Shown piece by piece: positions 1-12,500 of a stretch of DNA of 64,000 nt. Both the position numbers and the translations under genes were made by a program. Position 1 is the first letter of the stretch, and every line of letters begins with the position of its first letter. The notes beneath the pieces are model-generated. The model did no database searches and was not told the origin of the DNA. It worked only from the letters and a program-made list of their open reading frames with translations. The DNA lies in assembly GCA_023249645.1 (NCBI GenBank), contig JAHFCF010000010.1, forward strand, positions 1 to 64,000. The letters run 5' to 3'. This DNA comes from Elusimicrobiota bacterium. Its GTDB lineage: Bacteria > Elusimicrobiota > Elusimicrobia > UBA1565 > UBA9628.

Positions 1-16
1 CCGCGGAAATCCGCGG
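1..16. repeat. Short inverted repeat at window start
   Basis: CCGCGGA and TCCGCGG flank an AA centre, a 7-bp inverted repeat just upstream of the first gene. There is no T-tract after it, so it is not a clear terminator. It may be an operator or the 3' end of a structure starting before the window. Confidence 0.4.
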
Positions 17-40
17 ACCGGCGCACTCCTGGAGAATGCC

Positions 41-3000
41 ATGAATCCCAGAACCCGCATGGCGGCGTTCACCGCTCTGATCTTCATCCTTCCTTTTATA
101 GCATCCCAAGCCGTGCGGGCGGATGCCGATGTGCCGGTCACGCTACAGCTGATGCCTGGCGTTTCCCAATGGGTTGTTGTTAATGGGGAAGGATGGAATG
201 GCAAAAGATATTATGTGCTTGTCTCTCAATTGAGAATTTCCTCGTTAAACCAGAGCAGCTTGGATAACTTTTGCAGCCAAGAGGGTCCTGCCCTTGGGAT
301 TTTTTATCGGCAGAAGGGCGGGTACGACCGCAGCGAAGACCACCGGATCGTTAGAAGGGACAAGCAATGTCTGATTTCATCGGTGGCACAGCCCGCGGCT
401 CCGGTCGCCACAGCTGCGCCGGCCACTCGGCAGCCCGCGGCAGCGTCAGGCGCTCCCTGGTCGGAAAAACGTCCGGGACGCTGGGTGTCCGAAGATGTTT
501 GGAGCAAATTAAAAGCAGCTGGCGAGAGTCAGGGCTTTCGCTATCCAGGGAACGTCCCCATCAATGTTTGCCAGTCCATAGCGAAGTCCGATCGCTTCGC
601 TCGAATCCTTGAGAACCCGCAGGCCATCATCGCCGCGTTTGAGAAGATGCAAGAGTTCATGCGTGCATATCCAAACTGTGATGTGTCCTCCCTTTACGAT
701 TATTTAGAGACGCCGGACAAGGGGGGCAAGAGCCCCCTCGATAAAATTCTCGATTCGTCAAGCAATGCCGTTCCGGCGGCGGCGCAAAGAGCGGCCGCGC
801 CGCAGCCAGTTGGAGGGCCGGCGGGCGCTTCGGCACAGTTGGACAAGAAGGCCATGCCCAATGATCCATGCATGCGTGTGGTCAGCACTGTTCTGCAACA
901 GCGGGTCGGCTTCATGGATGATATCTCATTTTCAGATTCGAGGGCCGCAGCCATAGGCGACCGTTTTTCCCATTACATGGCAGAGAAGAATCACAGTAGT
1001 CAGGCGCAGCAGGGACAGGGACTGTTTATTCCCCAGCCGGTGCTGGATGACTCTAGACAGATGAAGCAGTTTCCGCAACAGTCCCGAGCGTGGGTTAAGA
1101 AAGCCATTCAAGAGAATAATTATAACAGCATTGCCATACTTTACTGCGTCATGGGAACGAGGGGAATCGATTGGGTTCGCAATGGAGACGATCGGCAAGT
1201 GCTTTTCAACTATTCTCCTGGCCAGGCAACGGATATTCAGAAGAAGAGAAAGCTGAAGTTTGATCAACTGATGGGGCCGTGGACCATCCCATCTTCTGAT
1301 CTCGATTCCAGGCAGGCTCATCAATTTTATAAGAAGCCAGAAGTAGACATCAATGAGTGGGTCACGTATTTTTTAAATGATGCAGTACAGCAAGCGCTCA
1401 TAGCTTATGGTTCATTTTCGGTAAATGCGGAAGCTGCGGCCCAGGCAGGCCCTCAGGCGCAGGCAGGATCCCCCGCCATTCCTGGAGGGGAGAAGTTCTC
1501 CGCGGCCGCCGCCATCGCCGGGAAGATGCAGATCGCCAAGACCTTCGGCTTCAAGTACATGTACCGCGACGGGGCCTATGGCATGGACGGGTTCTGGGAC
1601 CCCGGCACGCCCGCGGACAACTCGCCTTCCAAGTGGAACTCAGTCAAGAAAGCCTTCTTCATGGACAAGCTGTTCAAGTGGAAGCGCAAGCCCGACGATT
1701 TTTCCCGGGACATGTCGCTGCGGATCGTCACGGTCAAGGACGAGAACGGCCGACTCATCGACAAGATCGGCGTGGCCGACATCACCAAGCCGAGCGACGC
1801 GTTCGGCCTCAACTTCGACATCAAGAACGGCGAGACGGACGTGGTCCTCAGGAAGGGCGGGCCGGCCTACAAGATGGTCATCGAATCCAAGGGCGACGAT
1901 AGGGTGATCACCTTCAAGCGGCCCGGGCAGACCAATGGGGTGGGGCAGGTCACGATCAACCAGCTCTATTGTCTACGCGCCGCCCAGGTGCTCAAGGAGC
2001 CGGCGGTGGTCGTTGTGAACGGTGAGAAGCTTTATGTCTCCGGTCAGGGAGACCATTTCGGGGCCCTGTGCTTCTGGTCTGAAAAGGAGCTGAGGGGGCC
2101 GAATTCCAAGCCGCGGTTCGTTGTCAGGATCAATGAGCGCGTCGAGGGCCAGGATGTGATCCTGAGCCCGGAGACGGGACGCAATCTGGGAGTGATCGGC
2201 AAAACGAAATATATCGTGAAATATGATCCTGACAAGGCTTTCTGGGATATCCAAAAAGGATTCAACAAGGACGAGGACAAGGACGATAAAAAGGACAAGA
2301 AAGCCAAGAAGGCTAAAGGGGAAGGGGTTGAGGGCGCGGCCGCCGAGGGCGACGCGGCCCCTGAGGTCGTGGCCAAGGGCAAGGCTTGCGAGGGCGCGGG
2401 GGATAAGGAAACCAAGTCCGTGGGAATGTCCCCGAACCTGGGCTGCAACACCGGGATCATGGCCCGGCTCAATGATGGCGTGAAGAAAAAATACCATATT
2501 TATACGGATCCCAAGGAGGTCATAGACGCCCAACGGCACAGCATGTTCTTCTTGGACTTCGACGATCAAAGCCTGTCCTTGAATAATGGGGACATGAAGG
2601 GCGCCAAGCTCGGAGTCATCGGCGATCACTTCCTCTCTTTCTCGAATTCCAGCGGGACCGTGTATTGGGATCTGACTCAGTTGAAGGAGAAGATCCCTTT
2701 CGTGAAGCCCGAGGACCCGAAAAGCGGGCTGAGGAACTATCCCTTCCTCCAGATCGGCGAGGCCTCAGACAAGGCCTTCTCCGTCAGCGACAAAGCCTTG
2801 CTCTCCCATGCCATGAAAGCGGCGGGATATAAACCCTCGGACATCAAGACAGCCCAGGATAATCTCGGGTCCGGGGAGGGAGTCTCTCACATCGGGACTC
2901 AAGGCCCGGATAAGATCCTGGCCGGCGAGCGCGAGATCTGGCCGAAGGCGGACAAGGCCATGGAGGTCTCAGGAAAACCGAAGGCCCTGCAACGCGCGTC

Positions 3001-3463
3001 GGGCGATGCCGGCACGGCCCATTATGGCAAGAAGGGAGAACTCTCCGAGCCTGTCACCATGAAGCAGCCGCCGACCACGGAGGGCGCGGTGTTCTCCGTC
3101 AATGTCGAGGCGTCCCGCTTCTATGTGCGCTTGGTGCAGATGGACAGGGATGGCGGCCCGAAGTCCGGAGCATCCTATCTGGCCTTTGCCAAAGACCAGG
3201 AGGATCAGAAGTACATGTCCGCCAGATTCGCACCGCCGGATATGAGCAGCATCCACCTACTGGGTCAGCCCGTGCCCGCGGAGTCGTCTGAGTACCAGAT
3301 CGCCATGAAGAAGGGCAGCAACCATGATAAGGGCTACTTCTATCTGCAGGGCGCGCCCCTTCAGAAAGGACAGGATGTGGATTCATGCCGCAATAATATG
3401 GGGGTCGTCCTTTGGTGGGGCTATCCCTCATCGGATGCGGCAAAAGCGGATTGTCCGAAATAG
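41..3463 (+). CDS. Large exported protein of unknown function (1140 aa)
   Basis: The N-terminus is a clear Sec signal peptide (residues 1-27, ending in AVRA). The start is supported by GGAG 8-9 nt upstream. I do not recognise a family. Visible parts: an N-terminal region to about residue 465 with two Ala/Pro-rich linkers (about 115-140 and 245-270), a third Ala/Gly/Pro linker at about 465-485, and a C-terminal beta-rich-looking half. A Lys/Asp-rich low-complexity stretch lies at about 742-760. Base composition changes at the third linker (near position 1430-1480): the upstream third is visibly richer in A/T codons than the strongly GC-rich remainder, suggesting a fusion. The stop codon TAG is also the first three bases of the regulatory repeat for the next gene. 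Probably periplasmic or surface exposed. Confidence 0.8.
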   Translation: MNPRTRMAAFTALIFILPFIASQAVRADADVPVTLQLMPGVSQWVVVNGEGWNGKRYYVLVSQLRISSLNQSSLDNFCSQEGPALGIFYRQKGGYDRSEDHRIVRRDKQCLISSVAQPAAPVATAAPATRQPAAASGAPWSEKRPGRWVSEDVWSKLKAAGESQGFRYPGNVPINVCQSIAKSDRFARILENPQAIIAAFEKMQEFMRAYPNCDVSSLYDYLETPDKGGKSPLDKILDSSSNAVPAAAQRAAAPQPVGGPAGASAQLDKKAMPNDPCMRVVSTVLQQRVGFMDDISFSDSRAAAIGDRFSHYMAEKNHSSQAQQGQGLFIPQPVLDDSRQMKQFPQQSRAWVKKAIQENNYNSIAILYCVMGTRGIDWVRNGDDRQVLFNYSPGQATDIQKKRKLKFDQLMGPWTIPSSDLDSRQAHQFYKKPEVDINEWVTYFLNDAVQQALIAYGSFSVNAEAAAQAGPQAQAGSPAIPGGEKFSAAAAIAGKMQIAKTFGFKYMYRDGAYGMDGFWDPGTPADNSPSKWNSVKKAFFMDKLFKWKRKPDDFSRDMSLRIVTVKDENGRLIDKIGVADITKPSDAFGLNFDIKNGETDVVLRKGGPAYKMVIESKGDDRVITFKRPGQTNGVGQVTINQLYCLRAAQVLKEPAVVVVNGEKLYVSGQGDHFGALCFWSEKELRGPNSKPRFVVRINERVEGQDVILSPETGRNLGVIGKTKYIVKYDPDKAFWDIQKGFNKDEDKDDKKDKKAKKAKGEGVEGAAAEGDAAPEVVAKGKACEGAGDKETKSVGMSPNLGCNTGIMARLNDGVKKKYHIYTDPKEVIDAQRHSMFFLDFDDQSLSLNNGDMKGAKLGVIGDHFLSFSNSSGTVYWDLTQLKEKIPFVKPEDPKSGLRNYPFLQIGEASDKAFSVSDKALLSHAMKAAGYKPSDIKTAQDNLGSGEGVSHIGTQGPDKILAGEREIWPKADKAMEVSGKPKALQRASGDAGTAHYGKKGELSEPVTMKQPPTTEGAVFSVNVEASRFYVRLVQMDRDGGPKSGASYLAFAKDQEDQKYMSARFAPPDMSSIHLLGQPVPAESSEYQIAMKKGSNHDKGYFYLQGAPLQKGQDVDSCRNNMGVVLWWGYPSSDAAKADCPK

Positions 3464-3528
3464 GTCTTTAGACCTAGACGCGTCTAGGTCCTTTGGGCCA
3501 TGCGCCTGGCTGTCGGCCGAGTTAAATT
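3461..3528 (+). promoter_or_regulatory. Exported-protein regulon promoter A (for the 3434-aa gene)
   Basis: Distal TAGGTCT (3461-3467), 17 nt, proximal TAGGTCC (3485-3491), TTTGGGCC (3492-3499), exactly 23 nt, then -10 TAAATT (3523-3528). The -10 ends 7 nt before the ATG at 3535, implying a leaderless transcript. The 20-bp perfect palindrome GACCTAGACGCGTCTAGGTC (3471-3490) overlaps the two repeats. Confidence 0.7.
3471..3490. repeat. 20-bp perfect palindrome within promoter A
   Basis: GACCTAGACGCGTCTAGGTC reads identically on both strands. It contains the proximal TAGGTC half-site and its mirror, so it could bind a regulator dimer. Seen only at this one of the eight related promoters. Confidence 0.7.
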
Positions 3529-3534
3529 GAGAAT

Positions 3535-6500
3535 ATGAGCGGCAGGAGATCCGTCGCCATTGTCTTGTGCGCCTGCCTGCTATGCCCGCCTCCCGGGCTC
3601 TTCGCCGAGGATCAGGGCAAATACGTCCCTCCCAAAGAAGTCTTAGAGTATCTCGAGAGTCAAGGCGTGTTCCATGGCGCCCAAGACCCGGCGCGCGCCT
3701 ATTTCGGCAGCGACATCTACACCACGCCCCTGGGCGCGATCATGTACCGCTACCTCCACAGCCGCCACAATCCCGGCGAAGCGGTGGATGAGATGAAGGA
3801 GCAGCTCAAGGCCCTCTCCGAGGCGCCTTTGACGAAGAAGAAGTACGAGCTCATCGCACCCAAGATCAAGGATATCGAAGACGCGTTCAAGGACCTCCCC
3901 TCGGCGCCTGCGGGCGCGGAGGATTCCTTCGGTCTCGGGGTCAAGCTCCAGGCGGTTTTGACCGGGATCGCGGCCGTGGATGCGCCCAAAGGCAAGGTCC
4001 ATCGCCTGGACTCGCGCTTGGGCGGCCAGGACATCTACGACGAGAAGGAGGGTGTGCTCTACCACTACGACGCCGACGGCGTGATGACCTTCAACGGCAA
4101 GCTCCAGAAAGAGCAGATCGAGCTCAACAAGCGCGCGCCGCCGGGAGCCCCCGAGATTCCCGCGGACGGCACCTACAACAAGGAGTACTTCCGCGCCCGC
4201 TACTGGACCCTGCAGACCGAGTACGAGAGCTTCGAGCGCCAGCTGCGCTTCAACCGCCTCTACAATCTCATCGAGCTGTTGGGCGTGCAGATGAAGGAGC
4301 AGAACCTCCACGACCCCGTCCATCCCAAGGAGGTCAACGAGAAGCTCGAAAAGGAGCTCATCGAGCGCGCGAAGCTGCAGGTCTTCACCGAGAACAATCA
4401 CCGCTACAGCCTCTGGGACATCGCGGAGCGCAAGGCCCGCGTGTGGCAGGCCTACCTCAAGGACGCCGCCGAGGCCCTGGACTACTATGACCGGCTCTCC
4501 AAGGCCTACCAGCCGAGCAGCAAGCCCAACCAGGAGGTCATCAAGCAGCTCTACGAGATCCACGGCTACGCGGGGCAAGGCGTGCAGCTGGCCTATGTCG
4601 AGGGCATCCGTTATTCTGCGCGCGGACAGCTCGAGCGCCTGGATCCTGACTCGGGCGATTATGAGGCCCTGAAGGACGCCTTGAAGGCCTCGCCCCTCGA
4701 TGTCGCCGCCAAGGAGGGCTACAAGGTCCAGGGCGCGCTCTTGCGCAAGCGCACCCAGCGCGTGTTGGCCATCGCCAACCGCCTGGAGGACATGATCCGC
4801 AAGACCAAGTATCAGGCGAACTCGGACATCGTCTCTCCGGCCTTGAACGCGGCCCAGAACGAAGCCAACGACGTCTCCTCGGACGCGACCCTTTTCACCA
4901 GCGCGCCGGCCCTGCTGAGCGGCCTGCAGGGCCAGGCCGCCCGCTGGCTGCCTTCGCGCCACGACTCCTGGCGCATCTGGGACGGGACCTGGTCTTGGGG
5001 CTGGGGCCGCAAGGTCGTCGCCACCGTGAACTCTTTATGGGGCGGGGCGCATGCCTCGCGTATGGATGAACTCAACAGAGACTACGCTTCCTATCAGACC
5101 ATCGCCCAGCTGGTCTCGAAGGGCGATTACAACGGCGCGCGCCAGGCCGTCATCGCCTTGCACCCCGAAGCGGCCTATGAGAGAACGACTTCGTCCTTGA
5201 CCCAGGAGCCGTCCAAGATCAACGAGGCGGTCAAGGTCTCGGCCTCCATGGAGAGGACTCGGGACACCCTGACCGCAGTCATGACCGTCAACCGCATCAC
5301 GAACGTCGCGGCGGATTCGCTCACCTGGGCCGTGGGCCTCGGCGCTGTCACGGGCAAGCTGCGTCTGGTGTGCAAAGCCATGGATGTGTCGTTCGGCAAA
5401 GGGGCGGATCTGCTCTTGAAGCAGGCCGAGGTTTCCTGGGCGCACGGCCCTGTCGGAAAACCCCTCGCTGTTCTTGCTTGGGCCGGGGGCTGGACCTCCA
5501 AGCTGATCGCGGCGGCCGCTGAGCAGAGCTGGGTCCAGCTGACCAGCCTGGAGCCCGGCCTGCCTGATTACAGCTCATCCATCCTGCAAAGCCCCTGGAG
5601 GCGCAACCTCAACATCAGCGCTTCCCGGGTCTACTCGGCCTTCGTGCGGCAGGGCTATCTCGTGGCTATGTCCGGCGGCATCTCCGGGGGCTACACGGTC
5701 CTTAGCCATTTTAAAAGCAGCATCCCGGCCAAATTCAGATTACTCGGCAGGGATTGGGACCTCAACGCCGGCTGGAGCGTGGATTTCGGCGACAATATGG
5801 GGATACTGAGCGGCATCCACTCCATCCATCCCAACAATTTCTTCGAGTTCGGCCGCGGGCCTTCCAATTTCAGCGGCGTTTTGGACGCGCTCGGCCAGGG
5901 CATGCTGGGAGGCGCGGAATGGGCCAGCCAATCCTTCCATCCGCTCTTGAACTACATCGGCATCCCGTCCACGCTCTACGAAGGAACGCCGATCGCGGCC
6001 ATGTCCGAGTCCGTGGGCTCCAAGGGCCTCGTCGGCAATCTGGGAGATTTCGGCCGCTGGATCGATGACTTGCTGCGGGGAACCTCGATTAGGGACGTCA
6101 CGACACGGGAAGAGGCGAAGAACGCGGGCGAATTGCTCAAGCAGAAGAACGTCCATCAGGCCTATCTCAAGCGCCAAGATCTCTACGAGAATCAGTGGGA
6201 TGCCGCCGATTCCGCCGGTTCGTGGGTAGGCAAGAGCGTCTCCTGGAGCCGGTGGACGGGCTACAGGGGCTGGAACATGGTCAAGCCCGTGCCTCAGTTC
6301 GTGGGGAGTATGGCGAGCAACCTCATCAAGTTCTCTGTCTTCAGCGCGGTCACGGGCGGGACCGCCAATTGGGGGGGGCAGAAGCAGTTTTCCGATGAGA
6401 TGGGAGTGCCGGAAGACCGGGACTCGGAAGAAAGGGAGGTCATGGCCCTGGAGCGAGGCCTTAAGAAAGCCAAGGGCTGGGGCAACTGGGTGGAATGGGG

Positions 6501-9500
6501 GCCTTTCTGGCTGATCCTGCCCACCTTCCCGGCCAAATACATGAAGGAGATCCAGGCCGCCCAGCGCAGCCTGGCCGGCATCGTGGAATATGAGAACAGG
6601 CCAGGGGGAATGGAAGAGCTCATCAAGGGGGGAACCGAGAAGGATTTTCGCCTGACGAGCGCCGAGGCGTTGACGCCCTTTTGGCTGCGCGGCTCCTACT
6701 ACACCTTCCATGAGCCCGTCTCCGAGCAGACCTTCCGCGTGTCCCAGCAGGACATGCAGGGCCTTATCCGCAAATTCGTCCTCAAGTACGCCATCGGCGG
6801 CGAGGCCGACCTCTCCCGGCTTGCTCCCGAGACCATCGGGAAGGTCCTCAACGACACGGCGGCCCGCGGCTGGGAGTTCCTCCAGCGTCCTGCTTCCGAC
6901 ATCAAGAAGGCGCCGGCCAGCTTCGGAGAGTTCCTTAAGGACTCCGTGGCCAAGCTCAAGGAGGCGCCGGGCCGCATCGGGCAGTCCATCAAGCAGACGT
7001 CGGTCCGCGGCTGGGAGTTCCTCCAGCGGCCTGCTTCCGATATTAAGAAGGCGCCGGGCGGGGCCTGGCAGTTCTTAAAGACCTCCGTGGTCGAGGTCAG
7101 GAGCGTGCCGGACCGCATCGCCGGTTCCTGGAGCGCGAAGGACATCGATCTGGGCAAGCTCTCCGACGGGCAGATCCGCCGGGTCTTCGACATCATGCTC
7201 TCCAACCCCGACGAAAGGCCGACCATCGGGGCCGCGGAGATCCCCAACTCGGAGAACGTGCGCATCGAGGCGCGCAAGATCTTCGCCGAGGCCTTGGACA
7301 AGCACTCCGATCTCCTGGAGAAGGTTTTCGTGGATCCGAAATTCACCTTGGGCAGGACGATCAAAGGCTTCGGTTTCCTCAGTCCCAAGCAGCGCGGGGT
7401 CATCGCCTCCATGATCGAGTACGAGCTCCCTAAGAACGCCCGCATCAGCCCCCAGGTGCGCCAGGCGATCGAAAAATTGGAAACGAGGAAGATCCGGGTC
7501 GTCCCGGAACGCGTGATAAATGTGCTGGCTGTGGATTTCAGGGACGCGTTCGTGGCCAGCGAGGACAAGGGCAAGGACTTCGATCGGCATGTGCAGATCA
7601 ACCAGGAGCACCTGAAGGAGATCTATCAATGGACCAAGCTCTCCAAGGCTGAGCAGAAAGCGAGGCCCTACACGGTGCTGGTGGCGGAGTTCCGCGCGAA
7701 GGTCGAGAAACTCCATGCGGACGGCCAGCTGGGCGCCAATCACCACAAGAGCCTGATGCGCCAGTACGAGTTCTTCGATGGTCTGCGTGAGCAGTTCGAG
7801 AGCTTCAACAAGCCGGAGATCGTCTACAAGCTCCTCAAGGAGCACGTCGATTATCTGCATGAGAGGTGCGCCGAGCAGTACGCGGGCAAGCCGGACGCGG
7901 CCGGCCACGAGATCCTCGATGTCTTGAAGACCTGGTCGGAGAATCTGGAAAAATTCAAGGACAACGCGGAGAAGAGCGGCATCAAGACGGCCGCCGACGG
8001 ACTCGGCTCTCTGTTGGACACGTTCTACGACACCCTTCAGGGAGAGTCCGGGAAGAACCTCCTGCCCGAGCAGGTCGAATTCCTGCGCCATGAGATCAAG
8101 CACGAGATGACGGGGACCCCGTGGCTCATCCATGACGCCAAAGGCTCGGCGATGGAGGACTGGAGCCCCGCCCAGTTCCTGGCCCTGTTCGACGCCGTGA
8201 ACAAGATGGCGATCCAGGGCGCGGGCGGCGGCGAGATCCGCGCCTTCCAAGGTCTGACCATGGGCGGCGGCAAGACGCTCTTGGTCCTAGTCGGCCTCTT
8301 GCCTGTCATCGAGGCGGACGCGCGCGCTCTCGGCAAGGAGGTCAAGTTCTTCACGGTGCAGTCCAACCTGGCCGCCCAGGCCGAGCTCGACTGGCGGGCC
8401 TACCAGCGCACAGGCAAGCATGAGCTCAGCTTCGCCACCTACGAGGAGCTCAAAAGCGACATCGCCCATGCCAAGAGCCGCTCCCGCTCCTACGCCAAGA
8501 AGATCTGGATCGTGGGAGACGAGATGGACGGCATGGCTCTGCAGCCGGCCCTGACCGAGGGAGAGACCTCGGGAGTCGTCAAGCTGCTCGACTCCGTGGC
8601 CGTGCGCGAGGACGAGATATACAAGCCCATGCACGACGCCCTGTCACAAGGTTTCGAGAAATCCGCCCAGGAGGTCAAGCTCGAGGCCCGCGGCATGTTG
8701 GCGGTGCTCAAGGATATCATGCCCGAGGATGAGGCGATCAAGGCGATCAAGCCGGTCTTGCAAGCCGCGGACTCCTTGGCCGCGGCGCACGGCAGTCCCT
8801 TGCGAGAGTACCTGGCCAAGCGGGCCGTGTGCGAGGCTGTCGATGAGTTGGGCCGGCATCGGGCCTTCTCCGGCAGCCGGCCGAAGGCGTTTGAGGCCGC
8901 GTCCCAGAACATCGACGGCCTCCTCAGCGGGTCCTCTGGACGGGCGAATCTGGACGCCGCCGAGATTGAAACCATCCGCGAGAAGGTGGACAAGGGCCTG
9001 AGCTGGCAGGACCATCTCCTGGCCCTGGTCAGCGACCCGGAGAGCCTGTGGCGGGGACGCAAGGCCCTCACAGCGGCCGCGGAGCGCGCCCAGGCCTATC
9101 TCAACGGCATCACGAGCCAGCTGCAGGGGACTCATCCGGGAGACAAGGATAAGAAGGAGGCTCTGACGCGGGAAGCGGCGCAGAGGAAGGTCGAGGCCGC
9201 GTTCTATGAGAGCTTCCCGGGGATGGATCTTGAGTTGAAGCGCGCCATGCAGCTCATCGAGAACAAGCACGAGGCTCAGGGCGCAACGGCCCCAGGCCTG
9301 GATCCGAAGGTCGTGCGCGAGAGGCTGGCCGAGCTGCGCGGCAAGCTCTCGCCCGAGCAGGTCCAGGCGCTCGACGCTTTTGAAAAGAGGCTGGCGGGAT
9401 TCGCGGCCAAGAAGGCCGGGCTTGGCGAATGGGCCGCCAATTTCGAGCTGTCGGGCCGGCTGGCCACGCCGGAATATAAGCGGGCCGAGAAGCTCACGGA

Positions 9501-12500
9501 GAGCCTCTACAAGAACGAAGATGCGCTCCGGGACTTCCGCCAGAAGCTCTCGCCCGAGCAGCTCCAAGCGCTCGAGGCTTTCGATCAGAGGCTCTCCCAG
9601 CTTTACGCGTCCAAGGACCCGGACATCGCCGTGAAGATCTCCCAGCTGGAGCCGAGCAGGCTGGCGAGCGCTGAATCGAGCTTGGCGTCCGTGACGCAGG
9701 AGCTTAAGAGCATGGAGCGGCGCGTGAAGCTTGGCAAGCCGCTCAGCGCTAAGCTCTTGGAGCGCCGCACGGCTTTGGAGGTCCAGAGGAAGTCTCTGCT
9801 CGCCGAGGTCGAGTTCTGCCGCCGGATATCCACGCCCGAATTCTTCCGGGCGCAGAAGTCCCTCGAGAGGTTTCAGGCCTCCCGCCAGGAGTTCGAGGAC
9901 GTGAGCGCCGGGCTCTCCGCCGAGGAGAAGAAGGTCCTCGAAGGCTTCGAGGCCGACTTCAACGAGATCTCTCGGCTTTCCGGCAGCGAGGACCCCGTAG
10001 ACATCGCCCAGATCGAGGCCCTGCAGCAGAGCCTCGCCCGCGCGCGGGATCTGGCCGAGTTCCCGGGCGACGCGCGGGCCAAAACAGAATACGCCCAGGC
10101 CTTGAACCGGTTCTCGCAGACGGTGCGCGACCTGGAGGCTGCCAATGACGCCCTGCGCCGGCCAGTGGACGAGCTCACCCAGGCCAAGACGAGCGCGGAG
10201 CGCCTGGCGCCCTCGGAGAAGATACAGGCCTTCTCGAAGCTCAAGGGCCTGCAATCCGAGGTGGATGCCCTCTTTGAGACGCGCGACGGCCTGCAGGCCC
10301 AGGCCGATTCACTGCGCCGGCAGCTGACGCTCCTGCAGAGCCGCGCCTCCAAGGCGGCGGTGGGCGAGGACATCCGGGGTTTTGGCGCGGCCTTTGAGAA
10401 GGATTCCAAGCAGATCCGCGCGCTTCTGGAAACGGGCGACGCCTCGGATCGGGCCATGGCCCTGCATCTTCAGGAGGCGCGCCAGGAGATCATGGCCGCC
10501 TTCACGGGCGGCGAGAGCCCCGTCTATCAGGTCATGGAGCGCATGAAAGAAAGGGCCGCGCCCATCGCCTTGGCGCTTTCTCTCAGTCGTGATGAGGCCG
10601 CGCTGGCCAAGAAGGCCGCGGACAGGACCAGGAAGCTCGTCGCGTCCGGTGCTCAGGCCGTCCGCGACGCCCTGGAGGCCTTGACCGAGCTCGCTCAGGC
10701 GCCGAATCTCTCGTCGCAGGACGTCCAGCTGCTGAAGGAGGGCGTCGCTCTTCTTCATCAGGAGGAACTCTTCTGGGATCAGCAGCTCAAGGAGAAGCCG
10801 GGCCTCTGGCAGGATCTCCTCCAAGGCCTTCCCTCCAATCTCTGGATGGTCTCCGTGGACTTCAAGGGCAAGACCTTGACGAAGTTCATCGAGAAGCTCG
10901 AGTCCAAGGATCTGGGCCTCGACAAGGCCCTGGTCCGCCGGGTCAAGGCGCTCTTGGAGGGTTCCCAGAACGCCTTGCAGGGCACCAGGCCCGATGACTT
11001 CGGCTCGTCCTCTCTGCGCAGCGAGGTCCAGAAACTGCTGGAAGGCGAGGCCAAGCGCCACGGCGCGGTCGAGCATATGAAGTCGGTCCTGGATGGCGCG
11101 GGCAAGAATCAGGGCGAGCGCCAGGAGTTCTTGAAGCGCTTCCGGCTGCAGGCGGATATCTCCGACCGGGCGGCCATCGACCGGGTGGAGGCGGTCTTCG
11201 AGCATGTGGAGAGGGGCGAGGACGCTTTGAGGAGACGCCCGGGATCCAACGATTCCAAGATCGGCGTGGAGCTGGCTTTGACGGATGTCCAGATGACCTC
11301 GGACAAGCTCGTCGCCCTCAACGAGAGGCGTCTGGACGGGGAAGCCTGGCTGCCCCACCTAGCCGCCTCCTACGACGGCATGCCGTTCTGGAGGCGGGGC
11401 GTCGGCGACATCGAGTGCGGCCTGGGCTTGAGACTGCTCGGCCAGGTCTTCCGGCATCCCGTCGAATACGCGGCCAAGCCAGCGGCCAGGCTCATGGGCT
11501 TGGACGTGTCCATCAGGCCCCTGGCCATCTCCGAGGACCGCCTCGGGCTGGTGCGCCTCTACTCCTGGGAGATGCTGCGCGCCGTCCTCGCCGACCCCCT
11601 GATGCCCGCGGGCCAGCGCGACATGTTGACGGTCATGACTACCCTGTCCCTTCTCTTCCCGAGGACCTCCTTCCAGGCGCAGGGCTCCGGCTCGAGCTGG
11701 GTGCGCCAGGAGTTCCTCAACCTCGTGCAGGGCTACTTCGACGAGTACGCGGGCGTGCGCATGGACAATATTTCAGGCAAGACCAACGTCATCCACAACG
11801 GCCAGTGGTTCGAGACCATGGACAACCCCACGCGCCGGTTCTGGGAGCTGCATTGGAAGACGGATATCACGCTGCCCTACTCGCACAAGAATCTCTCCAC
11901 CATGCGCGACCTCTACGAGAAGGGGGTGCGCATGTTCGGCGTCTCCGGCACGAACCCTGAGAAGCTCGCGGAGGAGTTTCGCGGCCACAACATCGTCACC
12001 AACGAGCCGGAAGCCGCCGGGGCGGGCCAAGACCATACGCTCATGGCGACCTTCACGGGAGGCAGCGGGTCCTTGGCCTACCTCAACGAGCCCAAGCCGC
12101 TGACCGAGGTGACTTTAGAGGCGTCCGAGGCGCTCGAACACCCGGACCTGGCGCCGGGCAGCGTTCTGGGAGAGCGTCTGCGCCCCAAGCTGGAGCGGTT
12201 CTTCGAGGGCAAGGAAGGTCCCCAGACCATCCGCTTCGACGAGGTCCAGGACGCGGATCTGCGCTCCCACTTCAGGAAGATCGGCCGCGTCCAGCAGGAG
12301 GCGGCGACGCCGAAGCAGCGCTCCCTGGGGCAGATCCTGACCGAGCAGTTCCGGCTCGTGGCCCGCCAGTCACTCGAGGGCGTGGCCCTCAGGCCGGAGG
12401 AGGTGCTCGCCGACATCCCGCCCGAGCTGCGCCGCACGGCGGAGAGATTCTTCCGCGGCTGGGGACTGGAGGCGCAATCCGTCAGGCCGGACATGATGAC

